This document shows, piece after piece, positions 1 through 7,030 of a stretch of 47,052 bases of DNA (position 1 is the stretch's first letter; each line of letters opens with the position of its first letter). The notes below the pieces were generated by a model. The model did not search any database. It was not told the origin of the DNA and worked only from the letters and a program-made list of their open reading frames with translations. The position numbers were made by a program, and so were the translations under genes. The stretch is from an uncultured Fibrobacter sp. (lineage in GTDB: Bacteria > Fibrobacterota > Fibrobacteria > Fibrobacterales > Fibrobacteraceae): the NCBI GenBank assembly GCA_937891805.1, contig CALATK010000011.1, forward strand, positions 1 to 47,052, written 5' to 3'.

Positions 1-1283
1 AAAAGAAGCGGTCCCGATTCCGGAATGTTCTGCACGCCAATCACCTTCACCCGGTAACGGAACACAAAGGCAAAGGCAAAGCGGAGAGCCGCCCGCAAAA
101 GTGTCATGGGGGTCTGCCGCAGGTTCATGATAAAGCACAGGGCGAGAATCACCGACAGAATCATGAAGCAATGGTCGATGGTCACCGGCGTAAAAATCAA
201 AAGCAGGGTCTGCCCGCCCATAATCAGGGCCAAAAACGCCATCTGGATAGCGTTCGCCACCGCATGAATCCGCCCCGCCGTATCGGGCCTGGTAAAGCCC
301 TGGATAACCGTCCGCAAAATCACATAGGCAGAACCCGCGCTCCAACCAATCACGCCATACAGCACAGCCTCAAGCCAGTCGTTATTCACAAAGGGCAGCG
401 AGAACATGGTCACGGCAGACACCGCCGCCGAAAAGGGAATCAGCCCGGTCTCCACGAACCCCTTTGACGCACGTCCGGCGCTCAGGGCGCCCACCACGTA
501 GCCCACGGTGGCGCTGAACATGGACACGGGAATCACCGCCGTATTCAGCATATCGTTCATGCGCTGGATAAGAATCAGGAAAATCTGGGTCACGCCCCAG
601 AACGCCGAAAGCCCGAGAATCGAAAGCCGCACGATAGGGTGGCTCCAGGTGGCCGAAAATTCCCGCACCGGGGAACGCATCTTCAGGGAGTCGTGGGACT
701 CCCCCACCCGAATGCAGAACGCCGAAACGGTGGTCACCACCGAAAGCCCGAGATAAATCCAGAGGGTCAAATCGATACTCACCGGAGAATTCTCGTGGCC
801 CGAAAGCCCCATGGCAAAAAACGCCGCCCCCGCTGTACCCAGCACCGACAGCGCCATGTACCAGGAATTGATTTTCACCAGGTCCTCGCCCGCCACCATC
901 TCCTTCATGATTCCCAGTTTCGCAGGACTCAGAATCGAAAGGAAAATCCCGTAAAGCAGCAAAAGCCCGTAGGCCACCCACTCGGCCCCAGCCACATAGC
1001 ACACCACCACCGCAATCACCGAAGCCAGCATGCCCACCGACGACCAGGCCATCACGCGGCCCTTGCGGAAATGCCCCGCAAAGTAGCTCGCCGCAGGCAT
1101 CATGAAAATACTGGGCACAAAAATGGCGAACTGCAAAAGCATGCTGCGCCACCAGAACGCCGACCCCTCGAAGGAAAACGAAAGCCACCGTTGAAAGTGG
1201 ACGAACAGCCCCATCTGCACAAAAATACTGCAAAAAACCAGAATGAAATAGGGCACCACGCTAGGGTAACGGCAAAGCTTCAT
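1..1283 (-). CDS. LplT-like MFS transporter fused to a PlsC-type acyltransferase (Aas-like), 3' part outside window
   Basis: The reading frame is open from an ATG at 1283 to the window edge (427 codons). An AGGA ribosome binding site lies just upstream of the ATG. The protein is very hydrophobic, with about 12 candidate membrane segments. It carries the segment SPAKLGIMKEMVAGEDLVKI, which matches the lysophospholipid transporter LplT subgroup of the MFS (family knowledge). The last visible residues, VKVIGVQNIPESGPLL, look like the first strand of a PlsC/LPLAT acyltransferase domain. The whole protein is therefore probably an Aas-like fusion that flips a lysophospholipid inward and re-acylates it at the inner membrane. 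Whether an acyl-ACP synthetase domain follows cannot be seen. It is transcribed away from the AT-rich gene to its right. Confidence 0.8.
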   Translation of the reverse strand, partial: MKLCRYPSVVPYFILVFCSIFVQMGLFVHFQRWLSFSFEGSAFWWRSMLLQFAIFVPSIFMMPAASYFAGHFRKGRVMAWSSVGMLASVIAVVVCYVAGAEWVAYGLLLLYGIFLSILSPAKLGIMKEMVAGEDLVKINSWYMALSVLGTAGAAFFAMGLSGHENSPVSIDLTLWIYLGLSVVTTVSAFCIRVGESHDSLKMRSPVREFSATWSHPIVRLSILGLSAFWGVTQIFLILIQRMNDMLNTAVIPVSMFSATVGYVVGALSAGRASKGFVETGLIPFSAAVSAVTMFSLPFVNNDWLEAVLYGVIGWSAGSAYVILRTVIQGFTRPDTAGRIHAVANAIQMAFLALIMGGQTLLLIFTPVTIDHCFMILSVILALCFIMNLRQTPMTLLRAALRFAFAFVFRYRVKVIGVQNIPESGPLL

Positions 1284-1423
1284 AAATCCTCAAAGATACC
1301 CAAATTTAGATTTATCCGCAAAATTAGGTAGCCCGCTAAATAGGGCAAAAATCTTACAATTTCCTCACGGTCGGCCAACTTTTCAAACCTCGCCCATCAA
1401 TCCCGCGCAAACCCGGCGATAAT

Positions 1424-1458
1424 CCCCAAACCTACGACCTAACACCCATTACCTAAAG
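1424..1458. repeat. Heptad-period array, five 7-bp units
   Basis: Read in steps of seven, the units are CCCCAAA, CCTACGA, CCTAACA, CCCATTA and CCTAAAG. The array is degenerate but keeps phase and belongs to the same type as the arrays at 4579, 27574 and 46086. It is followed directly by a run of nine G (1458-1466). Confidence 0.55.
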
Positions 1459-1510
1459 GGGGGGGGAGTCCCCCTCGCTTCTGCGGCTTATCATCACCGC
1501 GCCCTTCCAT

Positions 1511-1535
1511 TGTCATCCCGGCGCAGGCGGGGACC
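1511..1535. repeat. REP-like palindromic repeat
   Basis: This is a short imperfect palindrome starting TGTCATCCCG, with CCCG and CGGG arms around a short loop. The TGTCATnCCCG...CGGG design recurs at 42197-42224. Such extragenic palindromes are common in bacterial genomes. Together with the heptad array and poly-G tract it fills the 1284-1569 gap, where I see no gene. Confidence 0.5.
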
Positions 1536-1569
1536 TCACAACGAATCAAAAAAAATAAATTTTGCCTGT

Positions 1570-2214
1570 ATGAACGTGAATAAAATATTAGCCTCTGTTC
1601 TTTTGATACTTTCATTTTCATGGTGCAATGAAGAAAACTCAATTACAACTGAACAAGAAATTCATCCAGCAATTATTTTGCTAGGTTTAGGGGTGGCCCC
1701 ATCAAACCAAAGAATGGAGTTTGACATTCTCAATATAAGTGGCGGTCAGCCATTTAAGGATTTCAACCTATACCTTGAAGTATATCCTAGATTCGATATT
1801 AGACTTGATAGTAAGGCCGTTTCCCTAGGGAATATCGCTATTTGGTTAGCTATGGCTATTCCCATCAACGCGATACAATCTAGCGACACATCCGGTTTTC
1901 TAGCCAAGTACTTTATTACAGGTTCCCTGTGGCTTGCATCCGGCTCAACACATTTTGTCCTCTTGGGGGACAACTTGACGGGATTGTCCATATTCGAAAA
2001 CCATCTGTTTGAATGGTGGGTAGACAAGGGTAACGATTGGAACATTAGCGAACTAGGTTACATGGAAAGTTTTGGTTTACAGGCCAATCTTTTTTTGTCC
2101 TTTGTGGGAGGAGGCATCCTCTTTGAAATAACGAATCGAAGAAAAAATTTCGGTTTCTTCTTTCAAATCAAAATGTTTCCCATATTTGGCGAAAGACCGC
2201 CCAAAGAAAAATAA
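1570..2214 (+). CDS. AT-rich hypothetical protein with N-terminal hydrophobic segment
   Basis: I chose the ATG at 1570 because MNVNKILASVLLILSFSW is a signal- or anchor-like segment. A longer frame begins at 1510 but runs through a REP-like palindrome. No clear ribosome binding site is visible. The 214-residue product has further hydrophobic stretches around residues 80-95, 108-130 and 180-195, so a small membrane or exported protein is plausible. The hydrophobic start ends in FSWC, which is a poor lipobox. Base composition is visibly more AT-rich than in the flanking genes, which suggests acquired DNA. I do not recognise a family. It lies directly upstream of the inverted-repeat series at 2295-2617. 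Confidence 0.6.
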   Translation: MNVNKILASVLLILSFSWCNEENSITTEQEIHPAIILLGLGVAPSNQRMEFDILNISGGQPFKDFNLYLEVYPRFDIRLDSKAVSLGNIAIWLAMAIPINAIQSSDTSGFLAKYFITGSLWLASGSTHFVLLGDNLTGLSIFENHLFEWWVDKGNDWNISELGYMESFGLQANLFLSFVGGGILFEITNRRKNFGFFFQIKMFPIFGERPPKEK

Positions 2215-2294
2215 CAGCACAAGCACGACACCACATGCACGTGCTCCCACGGCCAGCCTTATACGCCCCGAAAGCGACATTTGGACATCGTGGG

Positions 2295-2617
2295 CCTATA
2301 AATCACCCCAAAAATTCCGTTTTATATGCCCCGGCACTACCCTTTTGCCTTTCACGCACCTATAAAGCCCCTCTTTTTCGCACTCTTATAGGTCCAAACC
2401 GGCAAAATTCCGGCTCAAAAGACGTTAATTTATTTGCAATTTAATAAAAAAGGCATATAAATCACCTCAAAAAACCGTTTTTATATGCCCCGGCCCCACT
2501 TTTTAGCCTTTCGTGTACCTATAAACGCTCCTCCGCAGGTCTATTTATAGGTATGACTCCCATTTCACTGCCCCTGCGGGACCTATAAAACCGCATTTTA
2601 CCGCCCACTTATAGGTC
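2295..2617. repeat. Series of five inverted repeats with ~64-bp spacing
   Basis: Left arms of the type (A)CCTATAAA start at 2295, 2359, 2454, 2518 and 2582. Matching right arms of the type TTTATAGG(T) start at 2321, 2386, 2480, 2544 and 2609. Three pairs are perfect: GCATATAAA/TTTATATGC (2453/2480), TACCTATAAA/TTTATAGGTA (2516/2544) and GACCTATAA/TTATAGGTC (2580/2609). Left-arm spacing is 64, 95, 64 and 64 bp. The first two repeats with their spacer resemble the next two, so a two-hairpin module appears duplicated 159 bp away. This accounts for most of the 468-bp gap 2215-2682. I see no gene there. Confidence 0.85.
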
Positions 2618-2682
2618 CAGCATTTATTTTCCGTGCCTTTCTTTCGAGAAATAATATATTTTACCTGTAGGAGTTTGGGTAT

Positions 2683-4584
2683 ATGTTCGTTTCAAGAAAG
2701 ACCTTCGGGGCGTTGACCGTCGCTGTCCTTGCCGTGGCTACTTCCGCCCTTGCGGCAAGTGCCGTAGTGCAGCCGCTGGACTACACCGACCAGCTGCAAA
2801 GTTTCTACAATCCGGACCGGGGCTTTTACAGGCCACAGGTGATTCACTTTCGGCCCGAAACTATCGAAGTGGAGCCATACTACAAGAACCGCCTTATGCA
2901 CCTGCGGGCGGAGATTTCCGCCTTCTCCAGCAACGCCGTCTGGGATACAAGCGACCCGACGGCTCACGGCACCACCCAGGACCTGACCGAGGCCATGCTG
3001 AATTCTTTCCGCGCCTACCTGGATAAGATCCGTGCCACAAACTCCACCGTCATTGTCCGCTTTTCCTACGACCCCTGGTACAACGGCAAGGGCAACATGG
3101 AGCCGCCCCAGGAATGGATCCTGAAACACGTCAAGCAGCTGAGCGCCGTTTTCAACGAATACAAAGACGTGATTACCTTCGTGGAGCAAGGCATGTATGG
3201 CCCCTTCGGAGAACAGCACACCAGCACCATCAGTAACCCGCTTTACGTAGGCGAAGGACTTGCCACCCTCCTGCAGAATACCGACGACGACGTAGATGTA
3301 GGTCCGAGAAACCCTAGCGTTCTCGCCCGCGGGCTCGGTTTTAGCCCGACAACAGAAGTCAACGCCGCTGGCGACACTACCGCCTGGAACTACAATGTTT
3401 CCTTCAATGTAAATCACCCCTACTTCAAGATGAAGGCAGACTCCCTGGGCAAGGACATCTACCGGGCGGGATTCTACAACGACTGCTACGTAGGCACCGA
3501 ATACGACTACGGCACCTGGGGCGGTAACTGCAACAGCAGCGTCTGTCGCGAAGAAGGGGTGGCGTTTATGGAGAACTACGCCCATCACGTTCCCTACGGC
3601 GGCGAGGCCTGCTCCCCTCCCAGCGGGTACGCCAAAATCAATACCGCAAAATTCATTTCTTACGAAGCTTTTCGCACCCACACATCCTACCTGAACTACG
3701 AACACACCTGGGCCCTGACAAAACCCGACGGTGGAGAATGGCGGTTAGAAGAATTCCACCCTCGGGACACCATCGACAAGGCCTACGAATCTTACACCGA
3801 CGGTAACGGCGTATTGCAGAATTCCGCCTTCAAGTACATCGACGACCATCTGGGCTACCGCTACGTACTGCGCCGGTCAACCATCATGGATTCCCTCGGG
3901 CCCGGCAGCCTGCTCCAGCTGGACATGAAAATCCAGAACGTGGGCTTTGGCAACATGACCAAGAAACGCCCTGTCACCATCGTGCTCAGGAACGTCACCG
4001 AATCCGCAGGCGATACCGTCTATGGCGCGCCGCTGGAACTCAAGCAGATCGGGAAATTCGACCCGCAGGACATTCTCTGCCGAAAGGTGGTGCTGAAGTC
4101 GGCGTTTGATGCCAACGGGAACATCGCCGACTACAGCAACGTGCAGTCCGAAACCGTCTTCGATGGAATCAACGACGTGAAGGTGGCGGCCCAGCTCCCC
4201 GACACGCTCCCCGAAGGAAAGTACGCCGTCTATCTGAGAATTTCTCAATACGGGAACTGGCCCGCCGACTCTAACTACTCCGTAGTCCGCTTCGCCAACG
4301 ACTCCGCCTACTACGACAAGGAGACCGGCGCTAACTACGTAGGCAGTTTTATTCTGAGCAAGAAGGCTCCTGTAGTTACGGCAATCCCGGCATCAAAAAT
4401 TGCAAAAGGCGGCAGGACCATCCGTCTGGAAAATCACGGCCAGACCCTTACGGTCCAGAACGCCCGCCGTGTGGAAATTTTCGACCTGATGGGACACAGG
4501 CTTATGGCACAGGATTTGCAGGGAACGACAACCATTTCCTTGAAAAACTTGCCAAGGACCTCGCTAATTATCAGGACACGCTAG
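2683..4584 (+). CDS. Secreted DUF4874/DUF4832 protein with T9SS-like C-terminal tail
   Basis: This 633-residue protein starts with a signal peptide (MFVSRKTFGALTVAVLAVAT, cleavage near ALAAS). A TAGGAG ribosome binding site lies at 2668-2673. Residues about 40-200 resemble DUF4874 (NPDRGFYRP, IVRFSYDPWYNGKG, EQGMYGPFGE). Residues about 230-480 resemble DUF4832 (RAGFYNDCYVGTEYDYGTWG). Both are uncharacterised domains of secreted, probably carbohydrate-active proteins with a TIM-barrel look, so any enzymatic role is inference. The tail (VEIFDLMGHRLMAQDLQG and an ISLKNLP stretch) resembles type IX secretion sorting domains but ends abruptly at SLIIRTR. The TAG stop lies inside the heptad array at 4579-4620, so the tail may have been trimmed. 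Confidence 0.85.
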   Translation: MFVSRKTFGALTVAVLAVATSALAASAVVQPLDYTDQLQSFYNPDRGFYRPQVIHFRPETIEVEPYYKNRLMHLRAEISAFSSNAVWDTSDPTAHGTTQDLTEAMLNSFRAYLDKIRATNSTVIVRFSYDPWYNGKGNMEPPQEWILKHVKQLSAVFNEYKDVITFVEQGMYGPFGEQHTSTISNPLYVGEGLATLLQNTDDDVDVGPRNPSVLARGLGFSPTTEVNAAGDTTAWNYNVSFNVNHPYFKMKADSLGKDIYRAGFYNDCYVGTEYDYGTWGGNCNSSVCREEGVAFMENYAHHVPYGGEACSPPSGYAKINTAKFISYEAFRTHTSYLNYEHTWALTKPDGGEWRLEEFHPRDTIDKAYESYTDGNGVLQNSAFKYIDDHLGYRYVLRRSTIMDSLGPGSLLQLDMKIQNVGFGNMTKKRPVTIVLRNVTESAGDTVYGAPLELKQIGKFDPQDILCRKVVLKSAFDANGNIADYSNVQSETVFDGINDVKVAAQLPDTLPEGKYAVYLRISQYGNWPADSNYSVVRFANDSAYYDKETGANYVGSFILSKKAPVVTAIPASKIAKGGRTIRLENHGQTLTVQNARRVEIFDLMGHRLMAQDLQGTTTISLKNLPRTSLIIRTR

Positions 4585-4620
4585 TCCCTAGATCCCAATC
4601 CCTAGATCCTAGCCCCTAAT
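4579..4620. repeat. Heptad-period array between convergent genes, supplying both stop codons
   Basis: The units in phase are CGCTAGT, CCCTAGA, TCCCAAT, CCCTAGA, TCCTAGC and CCCTAAT. The TAG stop of the upstream plus-strand gene (4582-4584) and the TAG stop of cysS on the minus strand (4609-4611) both fall inside the array. Confidence 0.75.
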
Positions 4621-6063
4621 CTCCCAGGTCGTGCCTTCCTTACTGTCCTTGATGACCACGTTCATCGCGGCGAGTTCGTCGCGGATGCGGTCACTTTCGG
4701 CCCAGTTCTTGGCGGCGCGGGCTTCCTTGCGGGCGGCAATCAGCGCTTCGATCTTTGCGACATCCACGCCGTCATTCGCTCCCTTCTTGGCGTATTCTTC
4801 ACGAGGTTCGTCGAGCTTCAGACCGAAAATCTGGTCGAAGTCGGCCACCAGGGCGGCCTTCTCGCCGTCGTCGATTTCACTCTTGAGCATCGTGTTCATG
4901 ATACCGAGGGCACGCGGCATGTTCAGGTCGTCGCCGATGGCGTCCTTGAATTCCTGCTGGAATGCCTTGGCGGCTTCGCTTGTAATCGCGGTGGCCTTGC
5001 CGATCAGCGGGTCCGTCTTCTTGTGCAAGCTCTTGAGGCCTTCCTTCGCGCCTTCCAGAGCTTCCCAAGTGAAGTTCAGGTAGTTGCGGTAGTGGCTGCC
5101 AATCGCGAAGAAGCGGTAGTCGAGTGGGTTGAAGCCGCGGTCCATCAACAGGGATACTGTCAGGAATTCGCCGCTGGACTTGCTCATCTTGCCGAACTTA
5201 GTCTCGGTGGTGCCGTCTTCCAGCTTTTCTTCGCTTGCGGTGCGGAGGAATTCGCCGTGCATCCAGAAACGTGCAAACGGCACGCCGTTGGCGCATTCGC
5301 TCTGGGCGATTTCGTTCGTGTGGTGCACGCGGATGTGGTCCGTACCGCCGCAGTGAATGTCGAGGGTCGGGCCATTGTACTTCATGGCCATGGCGGAGCA
5401 TTCGATGTGCCAGCCGGGGAATCCGACCCCCCACGGGCTGTCCCATTCCATGGCGCGCTTCTTGTCCTTCGGGCTGAACTTCCACAGGGCAAAGTCGGTA
5501 GCGTTATGCTTTTCGCCCATGTCGATGCGGCTACCCTTGCGCAGATTTTCCACGTCGAGGTGAGCGAAGTCGGCGTAACGCGGGAACTTGAGGCTGTCGA
5601 AGTAGATGCCGTCGCTCGTGCGGTAGGTGTAGCCCTTTTCTTCCAGGGACTTCACCAGTTCAATCTGTTCCTGGATGTGCTGCGTGGCAGGTGTCCAGCG
5701 GGTCGGTTCCTGGATGTTTAAGCGGTGCCAGTCGGCCATGAATGCGTCGGTGTAGAACTTCGCGATGTCCCAGACGGACTTGCCTTCGCGGGCGGCGCCC
5801 TTTTCCATCTTGTCGTCGCCGGAATCGGCATCGCTGGTCAAGTGGCCCACGTCGGTGATGTTCACGATGTGGTTCACCTTGTAGCCGTAGTACTTCAGCG
5901 TACGCACCAGAAAGTCTTCGAAAATGTAGGTGCGGAGGTTGCCGATGTGGGCGAAATGGTACACCGTCGGGCCGCAACAGTACATGCGCACGGCGGGAAC
6001 GCCTTCGGGGAGTGTGAAAATCTCTTTCTTGCGCGATGCGGTGTTGTAGAACTGTAGAGCCAT
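4609..6063 (-). CDS. cysS: Cysteinyl-tRNA synthetase
   Basis: This class I aminoacyl-tRNA synthetase charges tRNA-Cys in the cytoplasm. The ATG at 6063 follows a GGAGG ribosome binding site and gives MALQFYNT, the expected N-terminus. A longer upstream frame has no family match. Visible motifs are the zinc-ligand Cys in MYCCGPTVY (residues 28-36), the HIGH-box variant HIGN (39-42), GWHIECSAM and GGTDHIRVHHTNEIAQSE with further zinc ligands, and the KMSKS loop in GKMSKSSGEF. At 484 residues the length is normal. The C-terminus carries the expected helical tRNA-binding region. The stop codon lies in a heptad array. Confidence 0.97.
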   Translation of the reverse strand: MALQFYNTASRKKEIFTLPEGVPAVRMYCCGPTVYHFAHIGNLRTYIFEDFLVRTLKYYGYKVNHIVNITDVGHLTSDADSGDDKMEKGAAREGKSVWDIAKFYTDAFMADWHRLNIQEPTRWTPATQHIQEQIELVKSLEEKGYTYRTSDGIYFDSLKFPRYADFAHLDVENLRKGSRIDMGEKHNATDFALWKFSPKDKKRAMEWDSPWGVGFPGWHIECSAMAMKYNGPTLDIHCGGTDHIRVHHTNEIAQSECANGVPFARFWMHGEFLRTASEEKLEDGTTETKFGKMSKSSGEFLTVSLLMDRGFNPLDYRFFAIGSHYRNYLNFTWEALEGAKEGLKSLHKKTDPLIGKATAITSEAAKAFQQEFKDAIGDDLNMPRALGIMNTMLKSEIDDGEKAALVADFDQIFGLKLDEPREEYAKKGANDGVDVAKIEALIAARKEARAAKNWAESDRIRDELAAMNVVIKDSKEGTTWEIRG

Positions 6064-6192
6064 TTTAAGCCTCCGGTTAAATGCGGCGCAACATGCGCCA
6101 AACGGGTGCAAAGATAGAAAAAGAATCACTTCAAGAATGAGATACCGTCATTCTGAAAGGGAAAAACTTCCTAATCTCGGAAGTAGCTGGAA

Positions 6193-6395
6193 TTAGCGAG
6201 GAATGGGTTTGGCCTCCCAGCCATAATCCTGATACATCTTGACCGAAAGGCCCTTCGCCTTAACATAGTCGCCAATCATCTCGGTGCGCTTGTTTTCGCG
6301 GAGGGTTTCGTTATTTGACATGTTTTTCACCCATTCGTCGTAGTGCACGCCAAAGATTTTCCTGGCGCTTTTGTCGTAGCGGGAGCCATCTTCAT
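6193..6395 (-). pseudogene. Small gene, probably frameshifted
   Basis: A near-ideal ribosome binding site AAGGAGG sits 5 bases before an ATG at 6395, but that frame stops after about 21 codons. The neighbouring frame is open from upstream of this ATG to a TAA at 6193-6195. It reads like real protein (YDKSARKIFGVHYDEWVKNM, then a charged helix-like stretch ending GWEAKPIPR). A single-base change near the start would join the ribosome binding site to the open frame and give about 68 residues. An internal ATG at 6321 would give a 42-residue protein without a frameshift. Family not recognised. Confidence 0.4.
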
Positions 6396-6543
6396 AAAGA
6401 CCTCCTTGTTCTACACCATTAATATACCTTTTCTTTTTTATAAATAGAAATTGATAATTTTAATGTATTTAATCAATTATCATTATAAATTGCATTTTGA
6501 CGCAAATTCTCTTTTTTCAAGCGCAAATCGTCGTTTTTTTATC

Positions 6544-6549
6544 TATAAT
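6544..6549 (+). promoter_or_regulatory. TATAAT -10 element six bases before a start codon
   Basis: A perfect TATAAT lies in an AT-rich region 6 bases upstream of the ATG at 6556. If it is used, transcription would begin at or next to the start codon. I see no good -35 at the usual distance; a TTGACG at 6497 is too far away. Confidence 0.4.
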
Positions 6550-6555
6550 TAGGGC

Positions 6556-7023
6556 ATGGCCCCAAGTGAAGTCAACGCCCTCATCAAGAAGCTCTCGCCC
6601 TTTCTGGACGAAAGTTCCGAAGTATTTCGCGAACTAACCGTCTTTTTTGGCGAAGGCGGCAAGATAGAAGTCCATCACGGAGACCTTCAGAAATTCCTGG
6701 GCCGTAAACGGCTCTACCGCGTGATACGCCTGAGGGGCGAAAGCTACAAGGACTGCGTCTATCAGCTGGTGGACGACCATCCAGAATCCATGGAAGCCCT
6801 GGGTATGCTTCGGTACTACAAAGCTCCTGCAGGACCCATCCACTGGGAGCACGTAGAGGCCGCCGAAATCGCCATAGGCAAAGAACTGACCACCAATCCC
6901 TACGGCTGGGCACCAGACGCCTGGACTCTCTTTGAGCATAACGAATCCGAAGTCAGTCCTGCGCAGAGCAGTACCGGAGACCACGAGATGGTGGCCATTC
7001 TCGCCTTTGATTACGGCGACTAG
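6556..7023 (+). CDS. Hypothetical protein, 155 aa
   Basis: This soluble, acidic 155-residue protein has no signal peptide or membrane segment. It begins MAPSEVNALIKKLSPFLDES and has a central stretch with RLYRVIRLRGESYKDCVYQL and an aromatic-rich WEHVEAAE/YGWAPDAW part. I do not recognise a family. The start is preceded by TAATTAGGGC with an AGGG too close for a normal ribosome binding site, and by a TATAAT that suggests a leaderless message. It is convergent with the dacB-like gene, whose stop is 8 bp away. Confidence 0.65.
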   Translation: MAPSEVNALIKKLSPFLDESSEVFRELTVFFGEGGKIEVHHGDLQKFLGRKRLYRVIRLRGESYKDCVYQLVDDHPESMEALGMLRYYKAPAGPIHWEHVEAAEIAIGKELTTNPYGWAPDAWTLFEHNESEVSPAQSSTGDHEMVAILAFDYGD

Positions 7024-7030
7024 GCCGTCC

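Noticed and set aside
382..1233. Minus-strand frame of 283 codons inside the transporter gene
   Set aside because: It is in another frame of the same strand as the MFS gene. The frame from 1283 has the ribosome binding site, membrane helices and family motif.
1510..1569. Longer N-terminus for the hypothetical gene at 1570
   Set aside because: The extra residues come from a REP-like palindrome, and the signal-like segment begins at the internal ATG.
2295..2617. CRISPR array
   Set aside because: The repeats are short inverted arms with similar spacers, not long identical direct repeats with unique spacers, and there are no cas genes.
2692..3705. Minus-strand frame of 337 codons
   Set aside because: It is antisense to the secreted DUF4874/DUF4832 gene and has no ribosome binding site, domain or signal peptide of its own.
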